DNA of 64,000 bases, taken from Paenibacillus luteus. GTDB taxonomy: Bacteria; Bacillota; Bacilli; Paenibacillales; Paenibacillaceae. Position numbers and translations under genes: made by a program. Each line of letters opens with the position of its first letter. The stretch's first letter is position 1. The DNA lies in assembly GCF_006542765.1 (NCBI RefSeq), contig NZ_SKCD01000003.1:124001-188000 (forward strand), written 5' to 3'. Below are positions 63,898 through 64,000 of the stretch, in pieces. Under the pieces are notes generated by a model. It searched no databases. It worked only from the letters and a program-made list of their open reading frames with translations, and had not been told where the DNA came from.

Positions 63898-63969
63898 GCA
63901 GAGGATGCGGAATGTCCGGTCCGCTTCGCGACCGGCTTTCCCTCCAACCAAGCAAAGGAGTGGAACGCA

Positions 63970-64000
63970 GTGGGGAAATTACAGCAGCGAATGAAAGACC
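63970..64000 (+). CDS. Start of next importer gene, probably permease (cut by window end)
   Basis: GTG 63970 has AAGGAG at 63955-63960, 9 bases upstream. Only about ten codons are visible (MGKLQQRMKD), a charged start typical of sugar ABC permeases. Assignment rests on position after a binding-protein gene. Confidence 0.5.
   Translation, partial: MGKLQQRMKD

Overview
The window looks like a chromosomal segment of a Paenibacillus-type soil firmicute (Bacillales). The reasons are three YesM/YesN-type two-component systems with AraC-type response regulators, three LplA/LplB/YtcP-style carbohydrate ABC importers, many free-standing AraC regulators, a spore-photoproduct-lyase-family protein, strong AGGAGG ribosome binding sites with frequent GTG/TTG starts, and mid-to-low GC. 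No rRNA, tRNA, CRISPR array or intact mobile element was seen.

Layout. 1-9.4 kb: a sensor/regulator pair drives an importer (lipoprotein and two permeases), followed by an ADP-ribosylglycohydrolase-family protein and ribokinase; this reads as uptake and breakdown of a ribosylated compound. 9.5-15.4 kb: TetR regulator, NAD(P)-binding oxidoreductase, DHA2 drug exporter and an intact aldo/keto reductase, mixed with three broken genes (two aldo/keto reductases, one cyclophilin-like). 15.4-20.6 kb: two AraC regulators, a phytanoyl-CoA-dioxygenase-family enzyme and a translationally coupled pair of medium-chain dehydrogenases. 20.6-26.8 kb: small HhH and DUF1801 proteins, an AraC regulator divergent from a GH38 alpha-mannosidase, and a GT-C membrane glycosyltransferase.

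27.3-36.2 kb: a MalT-like LuxR regulator, then a tight three-gene operon (511, 557 and 943 residues) ending in a strong terminator. This is the most unusual part. The first protein resembles the clostridial P47/OrfX (TULIP-like) proteins of botulinum neurotoxin loci. The second has an N-terminal region that resembles RES/ADP-ribosyltransferase folds, followed by a long coiled coil. The third combines a Gly-rich segment, long helices around a hydrophobic stretch and a beta-rich C-terminus. None has a signal peptide. I read it as a candidate toxin-like complex, which is inference.

36.4-48.4 kb: a methionine aminopeptidase remnant, AraC regulator, ThuA-like protein, then a glycoside locus with GH3 glucosidase and two permeases on the minus strand, and sensor kinase, regulator and substrate-binding lipoprotein on the plus strand. 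48.5-59.6 kb: DUF1349 protein, ferredoxin-NADP reductase, DUF1801 protein, a 1258-residue protein with seven DUF11-type repeats, a decayed divergent MerR/SDR pair, a GH88 unsaturated glucuronyl hydrolase, and a DNA-repair group (AlkA-type glycosylase, AlkD-type glycosylase, SPL-family radical SAM protein) beside the remains of an AdaA regulator and a DNA-repair-type 2OG-Fe(II) oxygenase. 59.9-64 kb: a third sensor/regulator pair with a sugar-binding lipoprotein and the first codons of a likely permease cut by the window edge.

Most of the segment is carbohydrate scavenging under local two-component or AraC control. At least seven genes are visibly broken, so the region has undergone repeated small deletions.
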